Below are positions 1 to 5,897 of a stretch of 5,897 nt of DNA, piece by piece. Both the position numbers and the translations under genes were made by a program. This DNA is from Flavobacteriales bacterium UBA4011 (lineage in GTDB: Bacteria > Bacteroidota > Bacteroidia > Flavobacteriales_D > Crocinitomicaceae): the NCBI GenBank assembly GCA_002384725.1, contig DGBF01000155.1, forward strand, positions 632 through 6,528, given 5' to 3'. The notes under the pieces are model-generated. The model did not search any database. It saw nothing but the letters and a program-made list of their open reading frames with translations, and was not told where the DNA came from. Numbering within the stretch: position 1 is the stretch's first letter; each line of letters starts with the position of its first letter.

Positions 1-632
1 GTTTATTAGAAGATGGTAAAATTGTCGCTATTTTGGGTGGTGAGCACTCTACTCCGCTTGGCTTGATTGAAGCTTTGAATGAGAGGCACGAATCTTTCGG
101 TATTCTTCAAATTGACGCGCATGCTGATTTACGAGAAGCCTACGAAGGATTTGATCAATCTCACGCGAGCATCATGTACAACGTTTTGGAGTCTTGCCCC
201 AACATGAAAAGACTAGTTCAAGTTGGAATTCGTGATATTTCTCCATCTGAAGTGAATTTGATAAAAGAAAGTGAAGGAAGAATTCGAACCTTTTTAGACT
301 GGGACATCAAACAAAGAGCATTTGAAGGAATGTCGTGGGGCGAACAAGTGAAAAATATAATCGATACTTTGCCTCAGAAAGTCTATATTTCCTTTGATAT
401 TGATGGTTTAAATCCTGGGCTTTGTCCAAATACTGGTACTCCAGTGCCAGGCGGATTCAGTTTGGAAGAAATAAATTATCTGTTTTTCACCTTGATGGAT
501 TCGGGAAGAGAAATCATTGGATTCGACCTCAACGAAGTATCTCCTGGAGAGAATGATGAATGGGATGCCAATGTTGGCGCTAGAGCTCTGTGGAACTTGG
601 TTGTTCTAATGGAAAAACACCTTAGAAAATAA
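1..632 (+). CDS. Agmatinase/arginase (ureohydrolase) family enzyme, 5'-truncated by the window edge
   Basis: This is the C-terminal 209 residues of a manganese-dependent ureohydrolase. The reading frame is open from nt 3, so the gene begins outside the window; the TTG at nt 33 is an internal Leu codon, not a start. Numbering from nt 3, all six expected metal ligands are visible: His15 in GGEHS, Asp38/His40/Asp42 in DAHADLR, and Asp132/Asp134 in SFDIDGLNP. Glu178 in DLNEVSP matches the guanidinium-binding Glu of arginases. The YEG...SHAS stretch after the second motif is agmatinase-like rather than arginase-like, so agmatine to putrescine plus urea (a speB-type role in polyamine synthesis, cytosolic) is the best guess. 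Arginase or another guanidino-substrate hydrolase remains possible. The common DGLDP is DGLNP here; that position is not a metal ligand. The stop overlaps the next gene's start (TAATG), suggesting translational coupling. Confidence 0.9.
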   Translation, partial: LLEDGKIVAILGGEHSTPLGLIEALNERHESFGILQIDAHADLREAYEGFDQSHASIMYNVLESCPNMKRLVQVGIRDISPSEVNLIKESEGRIRTFLDWDIKQRAFEGMSWGEQVKNIIDTLPQKVYISFDIDGLNPGLCPNTGTPVPGGFSLEEINYLFFTLMDSGREIIGFDLNEVSPGENDEWDANVGARALWNLVVLMEKHLRK

Positions 633-1120
633 TGAAATGGATCCTAAGAATATTGATGTTACTGCACATTGGATTCATTCTTTACGCGACATATTGTGTA
701 TTTTTTAATGATGAATACATCTCCTCCTTAAAATTCATTTTCGTTGGGATCACAGGCCTTTTATTATTCTTGAATGCCTTTCTTTTGATTCCAATGATTA
801 CCATTTGGAAGAAGATTTTAATGGTTTTGAGCATCAGTATTTACGGAATTATCGCGCTAGGATTTTGGCGCCCGAGCGTGTTTAAAAATTATTGGGAATT
901 ACTTTTCGCCATCGTTATATTCATCCTTTTGAATAGCCTTTTTGAACGAATTGTGAAGAGAAAGCAAAATTGGGAGAAATGGATTTTTCCGTTTATAAGC
1001 TTTGGAGTAATTCAGCCCTTCTTACTCGTAATTAATAGTACAGAGGCAATGTTAGTTTCCGCTCTATTACTTTGTGTTTTGACTGTGTATTTGCTGTTTA
1101 AAGCAGCAAGGTCTACTTAA
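632..1120 (+). CDS. Six-helix integral membrane protein of unknown function
   Basis: I do not recognise a family. The 162-residue product is almost entirely hydrophobic, with six probable membrane helices near residues 4-25, 33-58, 61-79, 88-104, 118-135 and 138-157. The basic loop at 106-116 (RIVKRKQNWEK) probably faces the cytoplasm. There is no cleavable signal peptide, no obvious catalytic motif and few buried charges, so nothing points to a specific transport or enzymatic role. The ATG at 632 shares its A with the stop codon of the upstream ureohydrolase gene, so the two are very probably co-transcribed and translationally coupled. A link to the substrate or product of that enzyme is possible but unproven. 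The 3' end overlaps the convergent NlpC/P60 gene by 8 bp. Codon use is consistent with a real gene, but the protein could be a lineage-specific hypothetical. Confidence 0.8.
   Translation: MKWILRILMLLHIGFILYATYCVFFNDEYISSLKFIFVGITGLLLFLNAFLLIPMITIWKKILMVLSISIYGIIALGFWRPSVFKNYWELLFAIVIFILLNSLFERIVKRKQNWEKWIFPFISFGVIQPFLLVINSTEAMLVSALLLCVLTVYLLFKAARST
1090..1110. repeat. Inverted repeat (hairpin) at the convergent junction
   Basis: TTGCTG (1091-1096) and CAGCAA (1104-1109) are perfect inverted copies around a 7-base centre. G-T wobbles at each end of the stem could lengthen it to 8 pairs in the + transcript. It sits in the last codons of the membrane-protein gene, immediately before the 8-bp overlap with the NlpC/P60 gene. 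There is no T-run on either side, so it is not a standard intrinsic terminator. It might still slow or end transcription from either side where no spacer exists. Confidence 0.25.
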
Positions 1121-2000
1121 CAAAAGTTCCGAAGCTGTCTAATCTTTTCATCCAATACGTCGATTTTTCTAAGTTCGTAATTGTGATCCCTTGAGATGAA
1201 CTAGCATGAATCATGGTCAGCGGTTTTCCTTTGTCTGAAGTGATAATTCCAACGTGACTTATTCCGCCACCATTGTTGAAAAACACCAGGTCGCCTTTTT
1301 GAGCATCTTTCTGTTTTATTTTGATGGAAGCTTTTTGTTGATCAACCGCACGTCGAGGCAGAGAAACTCTAAATTCCTTCATAACGTGGGTAGTGAATCC
1401 ACTACAATCAAATCCAGAACTCGTCATTCCACCCCATTTGTAAGGAATTCCTATAGATTTTTCAGCAAAAGCAATAATTTTTGATCGTTCATCATTTCCT
1501 ACGGGTTCAGTTTTCGCTGGTAGTTTAGGATCATTCTTTGTTGCACTTGGAATCTTGGAGAATAAACTCACAAGTATTTGTTCTAATTGCGCAGCTGTGT
1601 TTTTGTTGCCATCGCCTTCTACGGATTGGCCCCAAGCATATAAATCATCTTTCAGCTCAGATATTTCGTTCATATGTGCATCCATGACCTTTCCGCCCTC
1701 ATTTGAAGACTTAACTTCGATAAATAGTTTTTCGGCTTCGGTTAGTGCATCGGGATTTCGTTTTAACCAATATTCGTTTTTAGCCAATTGAAACAAACTC
1801 ATACACTTATAAAGTTTTGGAACTACAGTGAAATCATAATCTGGCGAATCAAGTAGTTTTTTGGATTTATTATAAACTAATTTATAATGTTGTTGCGCAT
1901 ACAATTGTTCCAATTGATCAAGCTTCCTATTTTGGGCAAAAAGTGCGCTAGAAAAAAAGAGAAAAACACTTAAAAGACATGTGGTTCGAAAAGAAATCAT
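1113..2000 (-). CDS. Secreted NlpC/P60 peptidoglycan hydrolase with helical TPR-like N-terminal region
   Basis: The 295-residue protein starts with a signal peptide (residues 1-22, cleavage expected at LFA/Q) and no lipobox, so it is predicted to be soluble in the periplasm or secreted. Residues 25-150 are helical and rich in Leu, Ala, Tyr and Lys, resembling degenerate TPR repeats (for example around 26-50, 60-75 and 84-97). A charged Pro/Lys linker (151-170) leads to a C-terminal NlpC/P60 domain (172-295). The catalytic Cys199 lies in DCSGF, His249 in SHVGII and the third polar residue is His265 in MIHASS; Tyr187 in IPYKWGG is also family-typical. The domain looks complete and active. Family members cut the stem peptide of the cell wall, commonly the D-Glu/meso-DAP bond. 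The gene ends 8 bp inside the convergent membrane-protein gene and is divergent from the S41 protease gene. I found no convincing promoter of its own. Confidence 0.93.
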   Translation of the reverse strand: MISFRTTCLLSVFLFFSSALFAQNRKLDQLEQLYAQQHYKLVYNKSKKLLDSPDYDFTVVPKLYKCMSLFQLAKNEYWLKRNPDALTEAEKLFIEVKSSNEGGKVMDAHMNEISELKDDLYAWGQSVEGDGNKNTAAQLEQILVSLFSKIPSATKNDPKLPAKTEPVGNDERSKIIAFAEKSIGIPYKWGGMTSSGFDCSGFTTHVMKEFRVSLPRRAVDQQKASIKIKQKDAQKGDLVFFNNGGGISHVGIITSDKGKPLTMIHASSSQGITITNLEKSTYWMKRLDSFGTFVK

Positions 2001-2150
2001 CGTTGTATAAAATTGGTGTTACTTAAGTTTCTACGGGAGACGAACCAAAATGTTCCTGAAATGAACTGTTTTTAAGATAAATTAAGGTATGATTTTTACC
2101 TTGCTATGATAGAAGAACTTTTCTTCTTAAATTTATCCAAAACTGAACAG
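2001..2150. promoter_or_regulatory. Shared control region between the divergent NlpC/P60 and S41 protease genes
   Basis: About 150 bp separates the two divergent starts, if the S41 start is taken as the ATG at 2151. It must hold the promoters of both genes unless either is read from further away. A perfect 6-bp inverted repeat, AAGGTA / TACCTT with a 7-base spacer, lies at 2084-2102. It could be an operator or a small RNA hairpin, but an arm this short can arise by chance. I see no full match to the Bacteroidota -7 element TAnnTTTG on either strand. The nearest on + is the imperfect TACCTTGC at 2097-2104, which would give a 5' leader of about 40 bases before the 2151 start. Promoter positions are therefore unassigned. 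Confidence 0.4.
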
Positions 2151-3758
2151 ATGATAAAGACTTTTTTCAAAACCTTTGTTTTGACGGTGATGGTTGCTTT
2201 TTCTAATCATGGAATTGCGCAAGAAACCACGCAAACCAACTCACAAAGATTTGCTGAAATATTAACGTACGTGGATCAAATTTACGTAGACAAAGTAGAT
2301 GATCATAAACTTACAGACCACGCAATACGTTCATTGTTGGAAGAATTGGACCCTCACTCCTCTTATATTTCTAAAGAAGATGTGAACGATGCAAACGAAA
2401 CAATTAATGGAAGTTTTGTCGGAATAGGTATACGATTTCAAATTTTCAAAGACACTTTGCAAGTGGTTCAAACCATAGCTGGAGGCCCATCTGAAAGGGT
2501 TGGTCTAATGGCGGGAGATAGAATCGTAACTATTGCAGATGTCAACGTTGCCGGTATAGGACTTAAAAACAATGAAGTTCGCGAGAAACTACTGGGTGAA
2601 AAAGGAACGAAAGTAAAAGTTGAAATCAAAAGAAATGGATCAAGCAAGAATATTTTCTTCACCATAACAAGAGATAAAATACCGGTTTATTCCGTAGATG
2701 CTTATTATATGGTTCGTCCTGAAATTGGTTATGTGAAACTAAACAGCTTTTCTCGAACTTCATTGGAAGAAATTCGAGAAGGCATTATCAGTCTTAGAGA
2801 GCAAGGAATGAAGTATTTAATCGTTGATTTGCAAGACAATGGAGGTGGATTGCTGTATACGGCTCAAAAAATTGCTGATGAATTCCTGTCTGGAGATAAA
2901 CTGATCGTGTACTCTGAAGGAGAAAAACAACCGCGAAGTGAATTGACTGCTGTTAGAAAAGGCTTGTGGGAAGAAGGTAAATTGGTTATTCTGACGAATG
3001 AATCGACTGCCTCAGCAAGTGAAATTCTTTCAGGAGCGGTGCAAGATTGGGACAGAGGATTAATTGTAGGTCGCAGAACGTACGGAAAAGGATTGGTTCA
3101 ACGTCCAATTGATTTGCAAGATGGTTCACAACTTCGATTGACCATTGCACGATACTATACGCCTTCAGGCCGTTTCATTCAAAAACCGTACGAAGATAGC
3201 AAGGAGGATTACCGAAATGATTTTACTAGAAGGTATGAACACGGAGAATATTTTGAAACAGATAGTATTAAGTTTCCCGATTCATTAAAACACAACACAC
3301 TTGTTACCAAACGCACCGTTTATGGCGGTGGAGGTATAATGCCAGATGTCTTTGTTCCTTTAGATACGGCAGGAATTAATGACATGTATCGTGTGATTGC
3401 AAGAAGTGGTTATGTGAACACATTCGGTCTTGATTATTTGGACAAGAATCGAAAACAAATGGAAAAAAATTATCCAGATTTTGCAACATTTAAAAAGAAC
3501 TTTGAATGTGACAAACGATTTATGGAAGACTTTTTTAAATATGTGAAGAAGGAAAACAAGGACTTCACGTATACAAGTGACGAGTACAAATACTGTAAAG
3601 ATTTATTGCATTCAAGATTAAAAGCTAGTTTCGCCAGAGATTTATGGGGTTCATCTGAATTCTATCAAATCTACAACGATAACAATGAGATTCTTCAAAA
3701 AGCAATTGAGGTATTAGAGAAGAATATCTATGATAAAATGAACTTAGCAACAAATTAA
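2151..3758 (+). CDS. S41 family carboxy-terminal processing protease (Prc/CtpA type)
   Basis: A periplasmic serine protease with a Ser/Lys catalytic centre. The open frame reaches back to an ATG at 2106, but I chose 2151 because that Met directly begins a signal peptide (MIKTFFKTF to GIA/Q, residues 1-23); the 15 extra residues (MIEELFFLNLSKTEQ) would bury it behind an acidic extension. Numbered from 2151 (535 aa), a PDZ domain for substrate C-termini spans about 88-165. The protease core follows from about 180: DLQDNGGG at 226-233, nucleophile Ser288 in TASASE, Asp299 in VQDWD and general-base Lys313 in TYGKG. The 288/299/313 spacing (11 and 25) equals that of E. coli Tsp/Prc. A basic, aromatic-rich, mostly helical tail covers about 350-535, giving a length common in Bacteroidota members. 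Its physiological substrates are unknown. It lies 12 bp before the DUF1573 lipoprotein gene (likely operon) and head to head with an NlpC/P60 gene. Confidence 0.95.
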   Translation: MIKTFFKTFVLTVMVAFSNHGIAQETTQTNSQRFAEILTYVDQIYVDKVDDHKLTDHAIRSLLEELDPHSSYISKEDVNDANETINGSFVGIGIRFQIFKDTLQVVQTIAGGPSERVGLMAGDRIVTIADVNVAGIGLKNNEVREKLLGEKGTKVKVEIKRNGSSKNIFFTITRDKIPVYSVDAYYMVRPEIGYVKLNSFSRTSLEEIREGIISLREQGMKYLIVDLQDNGGGLLYTAQKIADEFLSGDKLIVYSEGEKQPRSELTAVRKGLWEEGKLVILTNESTASASEILSGAVQDWDRGLIVGRRTYGKGLVQRPIDLQDGSQLRLTIARYYTPSGRFIQKPYEDSKEDYRNDFTRRYEHGEYFETDSIKFPDSLKHNTLVTKRTVYGGGGIMPDVFVPLDTAGINDMYRVIARSGYVNTFGLDYLDKNRKQMEKNYPDFATFKKNFECDKRFMEDFFKYVKKENKDFTYTSDEYKYCKDLLHSRLKASFARDLWGSSEFYQIYNDNNEILQKAIEVLEKNIYDKMNLATN

Positions 3759-3770
3759 TTATAGCGAAAT

Positions 3771-4283
3771 ATGAAATTCAACCATTTTCTAATCATCGGA
3801 ACAGTATTGATTTCGATTACAAATTGTAAAGAAAAACCAGAAGTAAAAACAGGAGAAATAGTTTCTACTATTGCCTCAGGCTCTCAAACAGATGAAGAAA
3901 TCAAGGAGGAACAGAAACAAATTGCAATAGATGAAGCGAAACGCATCGAAGATAAGAAAAGGAATGTCACAACACTTTCTTTCAACAGACTGGAACATGA
4001 CTTTGGGAAAGTAATTGAAGATACTGATAACTTTACTGAGTTCATGGTCACAAATACAGGCGATAAACCATTGATTATCTCCAATGTAAAGGCAAGTTGT
4101 GGTTGCACAACTCCTGAGAAGCCAGAAGGGCCAATTGCACCGGGGAAGAGTGATAAAATCAAAGTCAAGTTTCATCCAAATCCAGGGCAATTGAACGAGA
4201 TTCAAAAAACGGTAACGATTACGGCCAATACAGATCCAGTTATTTCTACCGTTACGATAAAGGCTTTTGTAGTAAAGAAGTAA
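3771..4283 (+). CDS. DUF1573 domain lipoprotein
   Basis: A 170-residue predicted lipoprotein. The N-terminus is a short lipoprotein-type signal with a lipobox-like ITNC ending at Cys19; Asn just before the Cys is less usual than Gly, Ala or Ser, so lipidation is likely but not certain. Residues 20-64 form a charged linker, with a Glu/Lys/Gln-rich helix or coiled coil at about 41-63. Residues 68-168 are a DUF1573 domain, an Ig-like beta-sandwich: HDFGKV at 76-81, the family signature ASCGCTTPE at 108-116, and a PG...IKVKFHP strand at 124-136. Cys110 and Cys112 form the conserved CGC pair. The molecular function of DUF1573 is not established. The gene follows the S41 protease by 12 bp, probably in one transcript, and its stop codon directly abuts the stop codon of the convergent flippase gene. 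Confidence 0.92.
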   Translation: MKFNHFLIIGTVLISITNCKEKPEVKTGEIVSTIASGSQTDEEIKEEQKQIAIDEAKRIEDKKRNVTTLSFNRLEHDFGKVIEDTDNFTEFMVTNTGDKPLIISNVKASCGCTTPEKPEGPIAPGKSDKIKVKFHPNPGQLNEIQKTVTITANTDPVISTVTIKAFVVKK

Positions 4284-5777
4284 TTATACTGTTCTTTTCA
4301 CACCGATTTTCGCCAAAATCTTCTTGATATAATCCACGCTATTGGGTTCTATATTGAAAATGTACACCGGTAAAATGAAGGTTACGCAGAATAGAATTCC
4401 TTTTAGCCCTGCTCCTATCAAAGCATGAAATTGAAAATCGAAAACAGTTTCGAAGAGCATTACGTTCAATAGAAATAACGCGAGTAGAATCAATTGACTT
4501 CTTTCCAATGGATGCAGTCCGAAAGCGAAATAAACGTAAATCATCCTTGCTAAATTATAGACTACTAGGGCAACACTTGTCGAAATGGCAGCACCGGCAA
4601 TTCCATAAAGAGGTATTAAGAAATAATTAAGCGTAGCGACATTTACAAGTAGAACTAAAGTAAAAATCACGTCATATTTATATTTCTTTGAGCTTAGAAA
4701 AATGTGTCCGTTTATACCTCCAAAAAAATCAAATAACTTGCCAATCATCAAGAAAAGAAAGACATAAATTCCAGGAGAAAAATCTTTTGGAAGCAGATCA
4801 AATAATTCAATACGATTTACCCAGACAAACATAAACAGAGTTATACCTATAAAAAGGGAAACTGAACTGACCTGCTTGTATAAAATTGATAATTTCCCCA
4901 TGGTCCTGTCCTTCCATGATTCAGCAACAATAGGCATACTAATTCGTGTGATAGACATGTAAGGTATGGAAAGGGCGTTCGTTAAATAAATTATTGTGGT
5001 GTATACCCCTGTTGCTTGAAGTCCTATCATACTGCCGATCATCAGAGTGTCTATTGACATAACCAGAATTGCTCCAGCCGTATTCAAATAATTAAACCCC
5101 GAATAATTTAAGATTTGTCTCCTTAAACTTTTTTTAATAAAAACATGTTTTTTAGCGAGGTTCAATTCGCCTAACCGATGAGTGTAAAGTAAAATAGCCA
5201 CAAACGGTAAAATATAAAGTGTGAAATATATTTTAAGGAAATCCTCAAACGTAACAATTTTTAAGCCTAATAACACTAATGAAACTAGGACAAGAAATCT
5301 ATATAGAATGTCGTTTATAAAAACTGGAACAAAATTCTTGTATATACTTTTTAGGTAAGCTTCAAAAACAAAAAACAGGACCTGTGCTATCCCTATTGGT
5401 ATTATCCAATAATAATATTCAACAAAATCAGCTGATTTCTCGATATAAAAGGACAAAATATCCGATTTAAAAAACAGGCTAATTACCGTTATCAATACTA
5501 TCCCAATAAATATAATAGATAGGATATACCTTAAAAAGCCATGATTGTGTTTGTCTGGATTTTTAAAAAAAGGAAAAAACTTCCAGATTGCATTGATTGT
5601 ACCAAGGTTTGATAGCTTAGCGAACAAAAGTCCGACTGCCACCACCAAGTTTATCAATCCAATTTGTTCAGTGGAAAGAAACCAAATAAAGAAAACACCC
5701 TTATTCAAATAGCCCAATACCAATCCTAAATAGGAAAGAATTGAAATTCGCAAAGCATCTTTTTGAACTATCCCCAT
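4284..5777 (-). CDS. Wzx/MATE-like polysaccharide (oligosaccharide) flippase
   Basis: A 497-residue inner-membrane protein of the MOP/polysaccharide-biosynthesis superfamily, which flips lipid-linked oligosaccharides to the periplasmic face for O-antigen, capsule or exopolysaccharide assembly. I chose the ATG at 5777 rather than the TTG one codon upstream. About 14 hydrophobic helices are visible, near residues 12-32, 40-60, 84-104, 121-140, 155-173, 181-199, 228-250, 255-275, 305-322, 336-352, 370-388, 392-415, 428-446 and 452-474. The N-terminal opening (MGIVQKDALRISILSYLG) and the PLYGIAGAAISTSVA motif before the twelfth helix are typical of Bacteroidota flippases. The substrate cannot be told from sequence, and no glycosyltransferase genes lie in the window. 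The gene is AT-rich (about 25-33% GC in sampled lines, against about 37-50% in sampled lines of the S41 gene). Its 3' end abuts the convergent DUF1573 gene with zero spacing. Confidence 0.92.
   Translation of the reverse strand: MGIVQKDALRISILSYLGLVLGYLNKGVFFIWFLSTEQIGLINLVVAVGLLFAKLSNLGTINAIWKFFPFFKNPDKHNHGFLRYILSIIFIGIVLITVISLFFKSDILSFYIEKSADFVEYYYWIIPIGIAQVLFFVFEAYLKSIYKNFVPVFINDILYRFLVLVSLVLLGLKIVTFEDFLKIYFTLYILPFVAILLYTHRLGELNLAKKHVFIKKSLRRQILNYSGFNYLNTAGAILVMSIDTLMIGSMIGLQATGVYTTIIYLTNALSIPYMSITRISMPIVAESWKDRTMGKLSILYKQVSSVSLFIGITLFMFVWVNRIELFDLLPKDFSPGIYVFLFLMIGKLFDFFGGINGHIFLSSKKYKYDVIFTLVLLVNVATLNYFLIPLYGIAGAAISTSVALVVYNLARMIYVYFAFGLHPLERSQLILLALFLLNVMLFETVFDFQFHALIGAGLKGILFCVTFILPVYIFNIEPNSVDYIKKILAKIGVKRTV
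4305..4325 (+). terminator. Possible weak terminator hairpin for the S41/DUF1573 transcript
   Basis: GATTTT (4305-4310) pairs perfectly with AAAATC (4315-4320) across the loop CGCC, and a T-rich TTCTT follows. It begins 22 bases after the DUF1573 stop codon and lies inside the 3' coding end of the convergent flippase gene. The stem has only one G-C pair, so it would be a poor intrinsic terminator, and the match may be chance. Confidence 0.2.
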
Positions 5778-5808
5778 CAATAATTATCGTTGAACGAAGG
5801 TAATGATT

Positions 5809-5839
5809 CAAACATCAAGTCGGTCTTCTAAACTCAAAA
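5809..5839 (-). promoter_or_regulatory. Candidate Bacteroidota-type promoter for the flippase gene
   Basis: Read on the - strand, TTTTG (5839-5835) is followed after 18 bases by GATGTTTG (5816-5809). The Bacteroidota consensus is TTG, about 17-23 bases, then TAnnTTTG, so the -7 element has one mismatch. The start codon at 5777 would lie about 25 bases after the expected start of transcription. A second candidate further upstream, TTTG (5892-5889) with a 19-base spacer to TAGGTTTT (5869-5862), is also one mismatch away. No Shine-Dalgarno sequence precedes the start. Confidence 0.35.
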
Positions 5840-5897
5840 TCCTTTCTTAGCGCAACAAATGAAAACCTATTAATTTGTTTAAATTTGACAAACATGA

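Noticed and set aside
33..35. TTG as the start of the ureohydrolase gene
   Set aside because: The frame stays open to the window edge with family-like sequence (KIVAILGGEHS), and a start here would remove the N-terminal half of the fold.
1254..1791. Two + strand open frames (1254-1484 and 1555-1791) inside the NlpC/P60 gene
   Set aside because: They lie antisense to a clearly conserved domain protein and have no recognisable domain of their own.
2052..2066. GTTC-N7-GAAC inverted repeat near the NlpC/P60 start
   Set aside because: Four-base arms are expected by chance in a region this long.
2468..2665. A 65-codon open frame on - inside the S41 gene
   Set aside because: It is antisense to the PDZ coding region and its Ser/Pro/Leu-rich product looks like a frame shadow.
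3876..4205. Overlapping - strand open frames inside the DUF1573 gene
   Set aside because: They are antisense to a conserved domain in two different frames, with no support for either as a gene.
4204..4268. Near-repeat of ACGGTAACGATTACGG and ACCGTTACGATAAAGG
   Set aside because: Both encode the beta-strand peptide TVTI in adjacent strands of DUF1573, so protein-level similarity explains it.
5880..5897. A perfect TAnnTTTG match on + (5880-5887) followed by an ATG at 5894, possibly the start of a gene off the right edge
   Set aside because: No -33 element lies at the right distance, the motif is only 6 bases from the ATG, and barely one codon is visible.
1..5897. Mobile element, CRISPR array, defence system, tRNA or riboswitch
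   Set aside because: I found no repeat array, transposase, integrase, terminal inverted repeats or cloverleaf, and coding sequence fills nearly the whole window.

Overview
The window looks like a piece of an ordinary chromosome from a member of the Bacteroidota, most likely Flavobacteriales. This is an inference from gene content and style: low GC, start codons without Shine-Dalgarno sequences, a DUF1573 lipoprotein, an S41 processing protease with a signal peptide ending in 'AQ', an agmatinase-type enzyme with the GGEHS variant motif, and a candidate promoter of the Bacteroidota type (TTG / TAnnTTTG). I see no tRNA, rRNA, CRISPR array, insertion sequence or phage gene.

Layout. (1) The left edge cuts into an agmatinase/ureohydrolase-family gene on + (1-632). 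It is joined by a TAATG stop/start overlap to a six-helix membrane protein of unknown function (632-1120). (2) Converging on that pair, and overlapping it by 8 bp, is a secreted NlpC/P60 peptidoglycan hydrolase on - (1113-2000). (3) Divergent from it, across about 150 bp, is an S41 carboxy-terminal processing protease on + (2151-3758), followed after 12 bp by a DUF1573 lipoprotein (3771-4283). (4) Converging on these with no spacer at all is a Wzx/MATE-like polysaccharide flippase on - (4284-5777). About 120 bp of non-coding sequence follows to the right edge.

The theme of the four right-hand genes is the cell envelope: wall hydrolysis, periplasmic proteolysis, a lipoprotein and export of lipid-linked glycans. 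The most interesting idea is the divergent pair. In E. coli the S41 protease Prc, with the TPR adaptor NlpI, destroys the NlpC/P60 endopeptidase MepS. Here a Prc-like protease sits head to head with an NlpC/P60 hydrolase that has its own helical, TPR-like N-terminal half. That the two form a regulatory pair is a hypothesis, not something the sequence proves. Apart from that, the window is ordinary, and I found no clear sign of a wholly new system.
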